Source of the DNA: Parietaria judaica
Taxonomy: Eukaryota; Streptophyta; Magnoliopsida; Rosales; Urticaceae
Reading direction: 5' to 3'
NCBI GenBank assembly: GCA_954871525.1
Contig: OX940868.1
Coordinates: 27,461,056-27,525,055, forward strand
Length of the DNA stretch: 64,000 nucleotides
A program made the translations under genes and the position numbers. The notes under the pieces are model-generated. The model was not told the DNA's origin. It searched no databases and saw only the letters and a list, made by a program, of their open reading frames with translations. Position 1 is the stretch's first letter. Every line of letters begins with the position of its first letter. Shown one piece after another: positions 34,462-46,907 of this stretch.

Positions 34462-37400
34462 ATGGTGGCCGGAGATGCTTTACCGGACCACTTGCGCTGC
34501 AATCGAACAGACGGCCGGCAATGGCGGTGCAAGAGGAGGGTGAAGGAGAATCTCAAGCTCTGCGAAGTTCACTACCTCCAAGGACGCCATCGCCAGTACA
34601 AGGAGAAAGTCCCTGAGTCGCTGAAGCTGCAGAGGAGCTCCACGAATGCGCCGAAGACGAAGAGCGACAGCCAGAATGGTCGCGGCGTCAAAATTAGGGC
34701 TAAGAAAGTAGAAATTATGGCGAAGCTGATGAAGAGGAAGCGATCGAGCGAGAGCATCAGGAAGGCGAAGAGGCTGAAGAGGGGAAACGCGGAGTTGGAG
34801 CTCATAAGGATGGTGCTGAAGCGAGAGGTCGAGAAGAGCAACCATTTGAAGAGGAGCGATGCTCCCGAGGAGGACGACAGCGAAGAGGAGCTCACCAGGG
34901 ACCTTCCTAACGGATTGATGGCTATCTCATCGACGTCCTCGTCACCTTCGCCGCCAAATGCCGGGCCGGATTCGCCGTGCCGTGCCAAGATTGGGGCGAA
35001 TTCTGGGCCCGTGGCCGGGCGGCGAATTCGGTCGAAGAACGTCGAGGCATTGCCGATTGGTAAATGGCAGGTGACTTCTCTCTCTCCATTCTGACATTTG
35101 CAATTCTGGTGTTTGGCAAGTTTACATTACACTTCCATTGTTGGTTGATGAAGGTTTTGCCCTGTGCTGGGACTGTGGCGAAACTGAGTAGAGATAAGAG
35201 AAAGAAGTGCCATTTGTGTCGGAAAAGCGGTTCGCATACTCTCACCAAGTGTTCGAGCTGCCAAACTCAGTTCTTTTGTTTGGATTGCATCAAAGAACGG
35301 TTAGTTTGTTTCCTTTGCTTCCATGATATGAAAATTCGTAGTGTTTTTTTTTTAATTATTATTATGAAGAATTTGCCCATTACCTCTAGTTAAATGTAAG
35401 TTTTAGATCAATATCTTAAGAAGAAGAAGAATAATAAGCTTGGGCTTGGATAAAGAAACATTGCTGACGTTAATTCAAGACAATAAGGACAATTTAAATT
35501 GCTTATACAAACAAGCACAACAATGAATAGTAGGAATATTGAGTGTTTGTTACATTAGGATTTAGTAGGAAATGTTGTGCTGGTTCTCTTTAACGAGCAT
35601 TTTCTTGTTTTCCTTATGATCGGTTTTGATTTAGGCGGCCGGACCGGTTTTTGGGCCGGCTGATTTTTAAGCTATACTCTTTCTTTATGATGTGAACTTC
35701 TTCTGTCAATAAAAAATTGTCTTTTAAAAAAAATGTGAAATTAGTGAAGAAAATGTAGTTTGTAAATTGACCTTTTTGATGACTATTGTCTCCTTATTCT
35801 TTTATATGGCTGTCTAGCAATATGCTATATAGAGAAATCAGCCGGCTCTTTTAAGTACTCTCGCTCTATGTTACCTTATAAGCTCAGCGTTTGAATTTCT
35901 TAAAGTTTTGATTTGAAACAACTGCTAATAATAATCGATATTGAAAAAAAGGTACTTTGACACACAAGAGGAAGTCACCGAGGCATGTCCAGTTTGTCGC
36001 GGAACTTGTACATGTAAGGACTGCTTCAAAAATCTATCTAAAGACACTGAATGTAAGGTCTGAAAGCAATTTCGCCTAGATTTCAAATGAAAACACTCGT
36101 AGCGTTAAGATGACTCTCCATCTTATTCTTTAGTTATCTTTATTTTCAGGATTTTTCGGGGGAGAAACATAAAGTTGAAGGAATACTAGGCATCCATTAT
36201 TTGATCTGTATGCTTCTTCCTATTTTGAAGCAAATAAACAAAGAGCAGAATGATGAGTTAGAAACTGAGGCGAAAACAAAAGGTAGTCGATTGAATTCTA
36301 ATGATTATTGTCTCTTATGATGAAAATAAAAATAAAAATAATGTACCTAACTTAATTATAAAACATTTTGTGTCAAATCGTGCATAACAGGGAAAAAACC
36401 GACCAATCTAGACGTAGTGCAAGCTGAAAGTGAAAAGGGCTGCAATGAACTGCCATGCTGGTACATTCTCAACTACAGAGAGAATATAAATTAGACAAAT
36501 ATAATTATATTTCCTGATTTTCTGGTGCATTATTATACTTTTTTGGATCAGCAATAAATGCAAAACTTACCTAGTGGATCTTCATAGAAGCTGCCCAAAT
36601 TGTTCTTACAACCTCTGTTTGAGCTGTTGCCGGGATCTGCGTCAAGGAAATTTTCAAACGGGGAAGACGCCGATAAGAAACAGAAAAAAATTGGTCAGTA
36701 AGTTTCTGGACTCGGGTGGTGACATATCGTGTTCAACGGTTGATTCTGGCGGTTGTGGTGAGAGCTTCCTTGAACTGAGATGTCTTCTTCCTTCAGATTG
36801 GACCAGAGATTTGGAAGAAATGGCTGAAGAGATAGTATGTAGCTACGAATTCCCAGAAACTTCCGACATAAATGCACGTTGCTCTATATGCCTTGGCACA
36901 AATCAGAAAGCTCAGTTGCAAGAAGCATCTGTTAGGAAAGATTCAAGTGATAACTTCTTATATTACCCGACACTTATGGATATACACAGTGATAACGTTG
37001 AGCACTTTCAGAAACACTGGGTCAAAGGTCAACCGGTCGTAGTTCGTAACGTGCTTAAGGCTGTATCGCATTTGAGTTGGGATCCTATATTGATGTTCTG
37101 CAATTACCTTGAGAGAAGCATTTCCAGATATGAATACAACAGGAACTTGTGTGAAGCTACCGCTTGCTTAGATTGGTGCGAGGTCAGTGTTCTCATTATT
37201 TTAGCAAAAGATGTTGTTTAACTGCATTTCAAACCTGTTTAATCAACTACTAAATCCGATTTCGTGTGGGTTAATTAATGGAAATAAGCTAACGGAGTGA
37301 AAATTCCCGGATATGGCTATAACTTTCAATAACCGAATAATTCGGTTCTGTTAGAAATAGTGGCGATAACCGAAATGAACCGGTCCAATTTTACCCCTAA

Positions 37401-40063
37401 TTTAAGATTCATGTCGAAATGATGATATAATTTTAAGATTTATATATGGTTTTTTTACCATCAGGAAGGTTCGTTTTTCTTTCTCTCATAGTTCAGCTCT
37501 TGTGTGGCAGGTAGAAATTGGTATCAAGCAATGCTTTATGGGTTCTTTCAAGGGTGAAACTCGTAAAAACACATGGAACGAGTCTCTGAAACTGAAGGGT
37601 TGGCTTTCTTCCCAGCTTTTTCAGCAGCAGTTTCCAGCTCATTATGCTGAAATAATACACACTCTCCCACTTCAAGAATACATGAATCCGGCTTCTGGAC
37701 TTCTGAATATTGCTGCAAGATCGCCACAGAAAGTCCCAAGGCCCGACTTAGGCCCATGTCTTTATATGTCATATGGCCATTCCGAGCAGCATTCACAGTC
37801 CGATTCTGTCATAAAACTGCATTATGATTCCTATGACATGGTATATATACAGCCTTTCCTTTTAGCTAATATATTCAGTTTATGGAGCTTCGTACTGGTT
37901 TTAAACTCTTTTAACATTATGTAGTTAGATCACAATCTTCTATTTATTTTTATAGAAGAATCTTTAGGATTGTGGGTTAAATATGTCATTTTATTGATTT
38001 GCTTGACCTCAGGTTAATGTTTTGGCACATACTTCTGATAACCCTATCTCCGCAGAACAACTTTCGAAAGTAAGAAAATTGCTGAAAAAGCACAAGGCTC
38101 AGAAACAAAGTTCATCGTCAAGGGTTACCTCGGATAAAAATTTGAAAACCCGAATAAAAAAGAAGTCATCATTGCCTGATGACAAAATCAAAGACAGAGG
38201 AATGACAGATATGGTTGGGGAAGAAATGCATATTCGGAAGAAAGTTGCTCAACTACCATGTTCCTCCAAAGACAGCAACATGTCAGACGTGGAATCTGGT
38301 TCCGATTCTGATACTGATTTGGAAGATTTCTTAGAAAATCAGAAAAACTCAGGGGCCCATTTCAAAAACATTCATAACAAGAAAGACACGGCTTCATCGT
38401 GTGGTGCAGAATGGGATATATATCGAAGGCAAGATGTTCCAAAGCTTGTGGAGTATCTAACAAGACATTCAAGTGAGTTTGCTTGTGCAAATGATGGCTA
38501 TAAACAAGTAAGTTCACATCTTTAACTTCATTTTGAGAAGATGTTAGAACTATTATTAATTTTTTGCTTGAATTATATATGTCTATCCAACAGGTTGTTC
38601 ATCCAATCTTTGATCAGAGATTCTTTCTTGACACTACTCACAAAACGAGGCTTAAGGAGGAGTTTGGTAAGTTGTCCGCGGCATTCCTCTTTTCCGTCAA
38701 TTAGAAATAGAATAATTGGTAGTAATCCCCTCTGAACTTTACGAGACAGAGCAGGTTGTCCTTGATCTTTGATTTGTGGCGAAAATACCCTTGCACTTTG
38801 AAAATGTAGCCAAAGACCTCTTATGAAAAACTTATGGAAATCATTAATGTGTGTTAAAAACTAAGTTTATCTGATAGTATTCTTGTCACCTTTTTTCATT
38901 CTCGTATTCCTTTGGAAAATTTCATGTTTCTTCCTCATTGTGAAGAAACAAAACGAAGAAACATAAGTTATTAAAAAAAAATTAGAAATAAAATATACTA
39001 ACCTACATATGTCTTCCACCAGAGATTGAGCCTTGGACTTTTGAGCAGCGTTTAGGAGAAGCTGTTATTATTCCGGCGGGGTGTCCCTATCAGATCAGAA
39101 GTCCAAAGGTACCATAAATTCTCCTAATTTCTCTTCTCCTTTTTTAATTTATTTTATTTTTGTGCTTTGCTACCCATTTCTCTTTTTTGATTCATGTAGC
39201 TTCAATTTCAGAGTATATCCTTAGCAATTTTTATCTCATTTCTAAATTGGTAATCTGTGATCTTATCGAACAATTCCAGTCTTTTCGGTTGGAGAATGCT
39301 GAGCATAACAGTTATTAGAAGTTAGAACTTAGAACTATGTAAAAAAAAAAAAAACACCGGAGATAAACTCTGCCTCATATCTTTCCCTATCATACTTCAG
39401 ATAGCATTTGTGCATATTAGTCTCATATTAATCGTAGATATATTAAAGTTTGATAGCTTGTATTCTTCTTTTTGTTTACTTTGCTAAATGTGCAGTCATG
39501 TGTTCATGTGGTGTTGGACTTTATATCTCCCGAGAATGTTATGGAGTGTGTCCAGCTCACCGACGAAATACGGCGGCTTCCGGAAGACCACAAAGCCAAA
39601 GTAGACAAGCTAGAGGTGAACACTTTAAAGATATAATATATATATATATATATATAATATATATATTGTAAATTTGTTTACCATACCTTTCTAATTATTC
39701 AAGTAATTTGAAGCGACGCCCCCTGAACATGTCGCAACTTCCTTATTTTCCTCCAGAATTTGTAAATTGTAGCACTTTTTTCTTAATCGTCAGAAAATAG
39801 TCGGGTTTCGCCTGGTTTTAAGCCACGTGTAATGCAACACGCAATTGGAATCGGTTGTCTAGGCCAGCTTACAACTGTAGGAACCGTCGATCTTCTGACA
39901 ATTTACAAGCTCTGCAGGGAAACTGCCGGAACATGACAAATATAAAGAGCGTTACTGATTATATCTTGGTTTTGCAACGGAACAGGTGACGAGAATGGCG
40001 GTCCACAGTATAAGCGAGGCTGTGAAAGAAATTCGCGAGCTTACCTGCACCATGTTAATGTGA
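34462..40063 (+). CDS. WRC/RING-like/JmjC protein of the KDM3 (JHDM2) family, 12 exons
   Basis: Exons: 34462-35070, 35154-35299, 35952-36057, 36150-36282, 36391-36460, 36552-37182, 37511-37840, 38013-38507, 38594-38666, 39023-39108, 39496-39615, 39986-40063. All join in frame at GT-AG sites, giving 958 residues. An N-terminal WRC motif ([16 protein letters not shown]) precedes a Lys/Arg-rich stretch. Cys-rich RING-like modules follow ([49 protein letters not shown]), then the JmjC domain. This is the plant JMJ25/26/27/28/29 (IBM1-related) family, which removes H3K9 methylation; the WRC start suggests a JMJ26- or JMJ28/B160-like member. Within JmjC the HxD ligands are H669 and D671, but the distal His of PAGCPHQ is Y887 (codon 39088-39090), and VTKLH is VIKLH. 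Demethylase activity is therefore doubtful. A charged insert (KKHKAQK, then [11 protein letters not shown]) lies in exon 8. Confidence 0.9.
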
Positions 40064-42322
40064 CATGTCAGGATGCTGTATAGCTTGAATTTTTCATTTG
40101 ATTTGTTTGTTCATTTGTTGTACGAAAGCTCTGGCCGAGAAGATAAGAATTTAGATTTGATTTAGACGAGAGACTCTTTGAATTTGGTGAAGCAAGTAAT
40201 ATTCTTTTCGTTTTTTTACTGGAAACCTAGTCTGGTCGCTCAGTAGTTTACTTCATAATAAAAATTGACACAACGTCGGGCAGAAATGCAAATTTTAAGC
40301 AATCGCACGGGATGGCTCCTTGGTCGGGAGCCTCAGCTCGGGAGTAGGGAGGCCGGAAGTAAGCCAAATAAGTATCGTAACGGGTTGTGAAGGTGAAAAA
40401 CTTATAATTTTTAAATTATTTACAAGTTGTATTTCAAAATAATTATCGAGAAAACAACAATATTTTATAAATTTTATTTAGGATTCGTCAGTTTTTTATT
40501 AATTTGTCTTTTTCATGGCTGCTAATCGATAAACTAGCAATGCTATATAAACAGGTAACTTAAAAAAACGATAATTCGCGTAGATAATCTCGATAATCTA
40601 AACAATGATTTATTAGACCCCGGCCTTTCCTTGGAATCGAGCCCTCCGTGATGTGCCACCCTTAGGTTCTACATGTGTGCCATGTAGACTCAGTTCCTCG
40701 TACACTGGGCTTTTTCTTGGTTCTGAGTCCTCCACGATGTGCCACCCTCCAGACCAGACCTTCATGCATGCCAGAAAGACTAATCCTTGCACGGACCCAA
40801 GACATGTTATATTCTTAAGGGAACCATGCAAGGGGAACATAGTAGGAAAGAGCGCACGGCCGCATCTTCAAACCACTTAGCGAATAACTCAACTGTGCTT
40901 GAGTTTTGTAGAACCGTTTGGGAACGAGAGCTTTACATCAATTCTTCTCGTTAGGGGGAGGTCTCCGGATGCCATCTTCGAGTAGGCAGTGTAACTCCGA
41001 CGTCTTTTAGCTTAAGCTAACCGTTGCTTGGTCTTTTAAGGTGTCTAGATTTGTAAAGCGCAAAAAATTTCGGACCAAAATACCTTTGTCAACCTGAGTC
41101 TAGACAATTTCTTCCGTACCTACTACCTCCGGAGCTTTTCACGAGGCCAAAGGGATAAAGCCAATGGGCAAGACACCTAAACTAGAACAGAATTACGTAG
41201 AGAGTGAGAGTTCCTCGAGTTTTTCAGCTTTACCCTCAATGAAAGCACAAGAATATTGCCTCGATTTTTCATAGGGAAATAACTTTGTTTGAGAGTGAGA
41301 TATAGACACATTTTTTTAATTGGAGTACCGCAAAGGTGGGAGCGAAAACGCAAGAATTTTACCTGGTTCCGCCGGATCAACGAGGTGTCTACTCTACGGT
41401 GGTTTTTACTATGACTTTTTGTGAAGACGTTACAAGATTGAGCTTACATTGGAAACGCTCCCAAAAATTCAAAGCATGAAGGGATGAAAATACAAAATTA
41501 AAATTCGAGTCTCTAGACTACGAAAAGAAAACAATCCAAGAGATAAGGCCAAACTCAAGGAGACATTATACTCTCGAATTCCTTGTTCAATCAAAGGGGT
41601 GTCTACTTGGCTAGAATCCCGACAAATCACTCTATTTTCTTTGCTTCTCTCTTTATGCGAAGACGGGCCCTCTTGATGCAGGGTTCCGATCTTGAGACAA
41701 TCCATTCTTTGACTAGAAGTCAAAGAAATCATTTCTTCGACATTCACCCAAATTTCCTCTCTTTGTGAACCTTCAATCCTTGTATATATCCGAGGCCGAA
41801 GGATGTAACAGCACGGGGTGGGACGCGTGTAGCCCGACCTGTGAGCAAGGCTAGTCCTCAACTAAACATTAGTGAGGTGATGGCTCTACCATGTAAGGGA
41901 GTAGAGCGTCGAGCGTTAAAAAAAAGTGTCTTATCATGCCTTGCTAACTATCTGAATCTTGTCTGTCATAACGTGTTTGTGACACCCTTCTTTCGGTGCG
42001 TGCAAAAAAGTAGGGTGGTTCCGGATCCGAGATGGCTCGGGCAGAACTCCGAAGCACAGGCTGCATGCAGACAACGAGCTAACTCTTTGATTGGGTTCCT
42101 TAGCTCGAGACACGATGAAGAGTCAAAATAGGCCCAACGATAATAATAAGAGCCAAAACTCAAAAGGCATCATGCATCACGATCTACTCGAACTACTCCC
42201 AAAATTTAATATCGATTTAGATTTTTTTATGATAATAATTTCTCACATTAATGTGCAGTCGATTTGACTTTATACTATACATAGTTATATATAATATATA
42301 TGTAAAATTTCTTTGGTATTTA
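40064..42322. other. Intergenic with diverged repeats
   Basis: Begins with the JmjC 3' UTR. About 40622-40750 contains a diverged 86-bp direct duplication (both copies hold GATGTGCCACCCT). 41330-41410 (TTTTACCTGGTTC, then TCTACTCTACGGTGG) has the look of a dispersed plant repeat. Open frames such as 41469-41861 minus and 41841-42131 plus show no recognisable domain. Confidence 0.4.
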
Positions 42323-42507
42323 CCAAGGTATTAAATTTCTCGAATATCTATCGGTATGTTCATCGAAAATCCTTTTTCGAGGATATGCGAAACGATATAT
42401 CCATCGTCATATCCATCGACTTACCTATCAGATACACATCGACAAGCGATATATCCGTAAAATGAAAAGTGCGAAACGACATCGGCAAGCGGTATTTAAA
42501 ACCTTGG
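42323..42507. mobile_element. CCAAGG-terminal TIR element, 185 bp, 6-bp target duplication
   Basis: Left end CCAAGGTATTAAAT and right end ATTTAAAACCTTGG are inverses with one mismatch. Both flanks are TATTTA (42317-42322 and 42508-42513). The interior (GATATATCC, CGACATCGGCAAGC) is the reverse complement of the sequence type at 8946-9133. It has no coding capacity. Confidence 0.85.
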
Positions 42508-43784
42508 TATTTACCGACATACAAACTTGATATAATAAGCATTTAAGTTTGTCTTGTCAATTAAGTTTTTAAAAGATCACAAACCAATTACTTATTAGAA
42601 ATAGCGGCCAAAACACCTGATTTTATAAGAACTCGTATTTTAATATACTAATATTTAGAGTTCGACATAAAAACTTAATCTAGCCGAAATATAACAAAAT
42701 ATTTATAAACGTCTTGTGCTGCGCTGGCGTGCCATGTCATTTAGGAATAATATTTTATTGACTTAATAGCGGCAAAAGGACTTGACTTTGATGAACACTA
42801 AAATTTAAAGCGTACATATCGTTGAACTCAAATATTTTATCGTATTATATTAACCTGAAAATATTGTTCCCAAGTATTGTAGCATGATCCATCAACATGC
42901 CATGTTATACTGAAAAGTGCTTTTAATACATGTTGGTTAAGGTTAATTGCGGTATAAATACCACTTTATAGTAAAAGTTGGTAGCATATACTCAACCTTT
43001 AAAAGTGATGGCAATAGTACTCAAGAAACGTTTTGAGGGCTTGACTAATTTCACCACTCGTTTTCCCATTATTTCCGGGCACATGACTGTTAACTGCGGG
43101 CCACCGGTACACCTGTGGATGCCTGATTTTTCATATGGTAATGGTGGGTATTAAAACTGATAAAGAATTTTAATTATTTTGGTTTAATTTTTTTTTTTTA
43201 ATTTAGTATTTCATTTTAATTTGGTAATGGTGACTGACTAGCTGCACACATAACATCTCACGTTGAACAGGTGATAAGGTGTTAACGGATACGTGGCGCG
43301 AAGTGACGGAAAAGAATACTGCGATATAAGCCTACCCCTTAAAACCTCCAGTTTCGGAGGTTGGGCACTGCTATCACCTTGGACCATAAGTTAGGTATTT
43401 ATGCCGCAAACAACCTTTTGGTGAATATAAGTACTTTTGCCGCTATATAGATGAAGTCATTGGATACGTCAGTGAGAGAGAGTTATAATATAAAGGCGCG
43501 AGGCCCACTCCGATAGAGAAAGAGACGACCCAATTCCAATTCCAATTCCAACACGCGTGGATGGCCCATATTCCATTAACGTAGCTTCCTTCTCCTTCTC
43601 CTCCTCCTTCTTCTTCTTCTTCTCTGCCAAAACCCTAAGATTCAACCAGAACCGGAACGGATCCCAATTGCTCGGCTCATGCACTTCAATGGTTGATTCC
43701 ATCTCGAGAAAATGCTTGCCATCACCTTCCGATCTCACCCTCGCCCACACGCAGTCCTGAGAGTTGCCTCCAACACCAGACGCC
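42508..43784. promoter_or_regulatory. Repeat-bearing upstream region of the ABC1K gene
   Basis: A possible MITE spans about 42945-43445 (left TTAATTGCGGTATAAATAC, right GTACTTTTGCCGCTA). After it come a TATAATATAAAGG stretch near 43484 and a (TTC/CTC)n pyrimidine tract (43586-43624) in the probable 5' leader. The leader has several short upstream ATG frames, including one from 43712 that overlaps the main start out of frame. Confidence 0.45.
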
Positions 43785-46700
43785 ATGTTAAGGTCGGTGC
43801 AGATACATCTATACAATTTGGTATCAGCTGCTTCAGCTCGCCATTGACGATCTGATAATCAAACACCTATTAGCTATTCTTTCTCGATCCCAATTGAGTT
43901 GTGATCCTTATTGAATTATTATCTTTGTTAATTATGATGGGTTTTGCTTTCATTCACCAACCATGATCGGCGATTATGCAGGTTTTTGGCGTCTAAATAT
44001 ATTAAAAGGGTCGAACATACTGGCCTTAAAGTAGTTAACGGTGGCCGAAGAGAGACGGGGTACTATGGAACGACCGCGATAGGGCTACATCTCCCGCGCT
44101 TCAGACGCTATTCGCATTCTAGCTTTTCAAGCGGAAATCAGAGTCACGCTTCGCTTTCGCTGCACAGTGCTTCAAAGTGTTTTGGCCGATCGGGATATAC
44201 AGTGTCACACCATGCTCAAACCGCTTGGAAAACGATTTCTCAAAAGTGCCATTCAAACCCCTATTCGTTTTCCCCTATAACTAGGATCGCTCAAGCGGTC
44301 AGCTTAGCAATAGCACGCTCGCATCCGGTTGTTCCGAGTATATTCGCGTTATTATGTGGAAACGCAGCATGGGCACAGAGATCATTCAAGGATCAAGAAT
44401 ATTATCCGGAAAACAGCTTGTACATGCGTGCCCAGGACGGGCACGCTTACATGACGTCACTGCTTTGGTCGGTATTAGAAGGTGTTATAATTCTCATGAG
44501 AGCTTTATATCTAGCGATTCTGTTCTCGCCCAGCATTATGTTGGCACCGTTCGCTGATTCTTGTGGGCCCAAGTTCAGAAAACGTTGGCTCAGAATCGTT
44601 CACAGAACTCTGGAGAAAGCAGGGCCCGCGTTCATCAAGTGGGGCCAATGGGCTGCCACAAGGCCCGATCTCTTTCCCAGAGATCTGTGCAATCAACTTG
44701 CTGAACTTCACACGAAAGCTCCGGAACACAGCTTTGCTTACACGAAAAAGACGATTGAGAGAGCATTTGGACGCAGTCTGTCGGAGATTTTTAACAACTT
44801 TGAGGAGACACCTGTCGCTTCTGGAAGCATAGCGCAGGTGCATCGAGCGACTCTGAAATGTCGGTATCCCGGCCAGGAGGGGAAGCCCATGGTAGTTGCG
44901 GTGAAGGTGCGGCATCCTGGGGTTGGTGAATCAATCAGGAGAGATTTTATGATCATAAATTCCGTGGCGAAGATATCTACAGTGATTCCAACGCTGAGGT
45001 GGTTGAGATTGGACGAGAGTGTTCAGCAATTTGCGGTGTTCATGATGTCTCAGGTTGACCTTGCAAGAGAAGCAGCGCATTTGAGTCGGTTTATATATAA
45101 TTTCAGACGTTGGAAAGACGTTTCATTCCCGAAGCCGGTGTACCCGCTCGTTCACCCTGCGGTTTTGGTGGAAACCTTTGAGCTCGGCGAGAGTGTGGCT
45201 CATTTTGTGGATGACCTTCAAGGCCATGATCGGATTAAGTCGGCGCTTGCTCATATCGGGACACATGCACTTTTGAAGATGCTTTTGGTACGTTAAATAA
45301 GCAATTATGTTGCCGCTTTTGTTATTAGTGTAAAATTCATAGTTTTGTCGCTCTTTTGAACATTTATTCACGCACAAATGTTTGGAAAAAACACGGCTAT
45401 TGTACAAAAACAATGGTGCACATTTGAGTGTTCAAAATTTAGCGGGTTTAAGGTTTTGGCTGAGAGTATATATATTCTGTTTGTCAGGTGGACAACTTTA
45501 TACATGCAGATATGCATCCTGGAAACATCCTCGTTCGAGTTGCTCCGAACAAGAGTCGGAAACGACTTTTTAAGTCAAAGCCACATGTGGTTTTCCTTGA
45601 TGTGGGAATGACTGCTGAACTCTCTGGAAGTGACAGAATAAACTTACTTGAGTTTTTTAAAGCCGTTGCTCGTCGAGATGGCCGCACTGCCGCAGAATGC
45701 GCGCTGAGGTTATCCAAGCAACAGAACTGCCCAAATCCAAAGGCTTTCATCGAGGTAAAACAAATTTGGAAATTTCTCTGATTGATTTTTATTGGGGAAG
45801 TCAAAATTGTTGAAAATATAGAATGGGATTTTGGCTATTGATTTATGGCGATCAGGATTTGCAAAATCCAAAATGGAATCAATTTTTAAGAAAAATAAAG
45901 AATATACAATATAAGGAATATACTTGTGTTTTCCAAGTCACTTTGGTGTTTCTAACAACTACTTGTTTACAGGAAGTGGACACATCATTTACCTTTTGGG
46001 GCACGCCGGAAGGAGATCTCGTACATCCCGCTGAATGCATGCAGCAATTACTCGAAAAAGTCAGGCGACACAGGGTCAACATTGATGGAAATGTCTGCAC
46101 CGTCATGGTCACAACCTTGGTCCTTGAGGTAAATTTCCACTTTACTCCCCCTTTATTGTAGCTAAGATATGATCTTTGTGTGACAATTATGCTTGTTAAA
46201 TCTCTGCCTTTATCTTTCATTAGAAGTGGCAAATTGAATGAGAACATGTCAGAAAATGTCAATTATTTCCTTCAAATTTAGGACACGTTACAAGAAGCCC
46301 CTGAATTTTTATTTTTGGCCTTATATGTGGCCCCTCATTTTCCATATGAAGTCCTATATAGTTACCAATATAATAGACAATATCATCTAATAAGGGGCTA
46401 CACAAGGGGAAAAAATAAGAGGTGTAAGGACTATGTAGGGATAAAATACAAAAAATATGAACGAAGTTTTTAGTAAGTTATTTACTAAGGTTTTACTTAA
46501 TTAGTAAACTAAACACTTATGTTTTAACATATATATGAGGTGGGGCAAAGTTAAGAATTCGAAATTAAAGACTTCGTTCAAAAAATTGTCGAAAGGGCTA
46601 CGTAAGGACAAAACTACAAAGTTATGGATTTCCGACATTTGTCGTATTTATCACTAAGAAACCGGCAAAAATAAGCAAATTGAGACCATGCCTCAAGTTC

Positions 46701-46907
46701 AGAGGAGGATAATCAATCTGTACATCATGTTCAATCTTTTGATATCCATGTTTTACCCTTGTCTAAAAAGCCATGTTATCGGTGCAGGGATGGCAACGGA
46801 AGCTGGACCCGGGCTACAACGTGATGCACACGCTTCAAACGCTGCTCCTGAAAGCCGACTGGGCAAAGTCTCTGTCGTACACCATAGAGGGGTTAATGGC
46901 CCCGTGA
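43785..46907 (+). CDS. ABC1/UbiB atypical kinase (ADCK2-like, probably mitochondrial), five exons
   Basis: Exons: 43785-43792 (ATGTTAAG), 43982-45287, 45488-45754, 45973-46128, 46788-46907; 618 residues. The 8-base first coding exon splits an Arg codon and restores an ATG that exon 2 lacks; the frame entering exon 2 otherwise has only a TTG. UbiB-family hallmarks are present: KxGQ region IKWGQWAATRPDLFP (K222-Q225), Ala-rich-loop equivalent PVASGSIAQVH (about 280-290), VAVKV Lys (K311), catalytic HADMHPGN (H444-N451) and metal-binding FLDVGM (D476). A hydrophobic segment lies at about 163-192 and the N-terminus is basic, suggesting a mitochondrial membrane protein. The KWGQWAATRPDLFP and GSIAQVH wording is ADCK2/Cqd1-like. 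Such proteins influence coenzyme Q and lipid homeostasis; the substrate here is unknown. Confidence 0.87.

Noticed and set aside
40613..40880. Paired 75-codon frames on opposite strands
   Set aside because: No domain; they sit in a diverged 86-bp duplication and look like repeat DNA.
43944..43981. TTG at 43944 as start of the ABC1K protein
   Set aside because: Non-ATG and inside the first intron; the ATG exon at 43785 with an in-frame junction is better.
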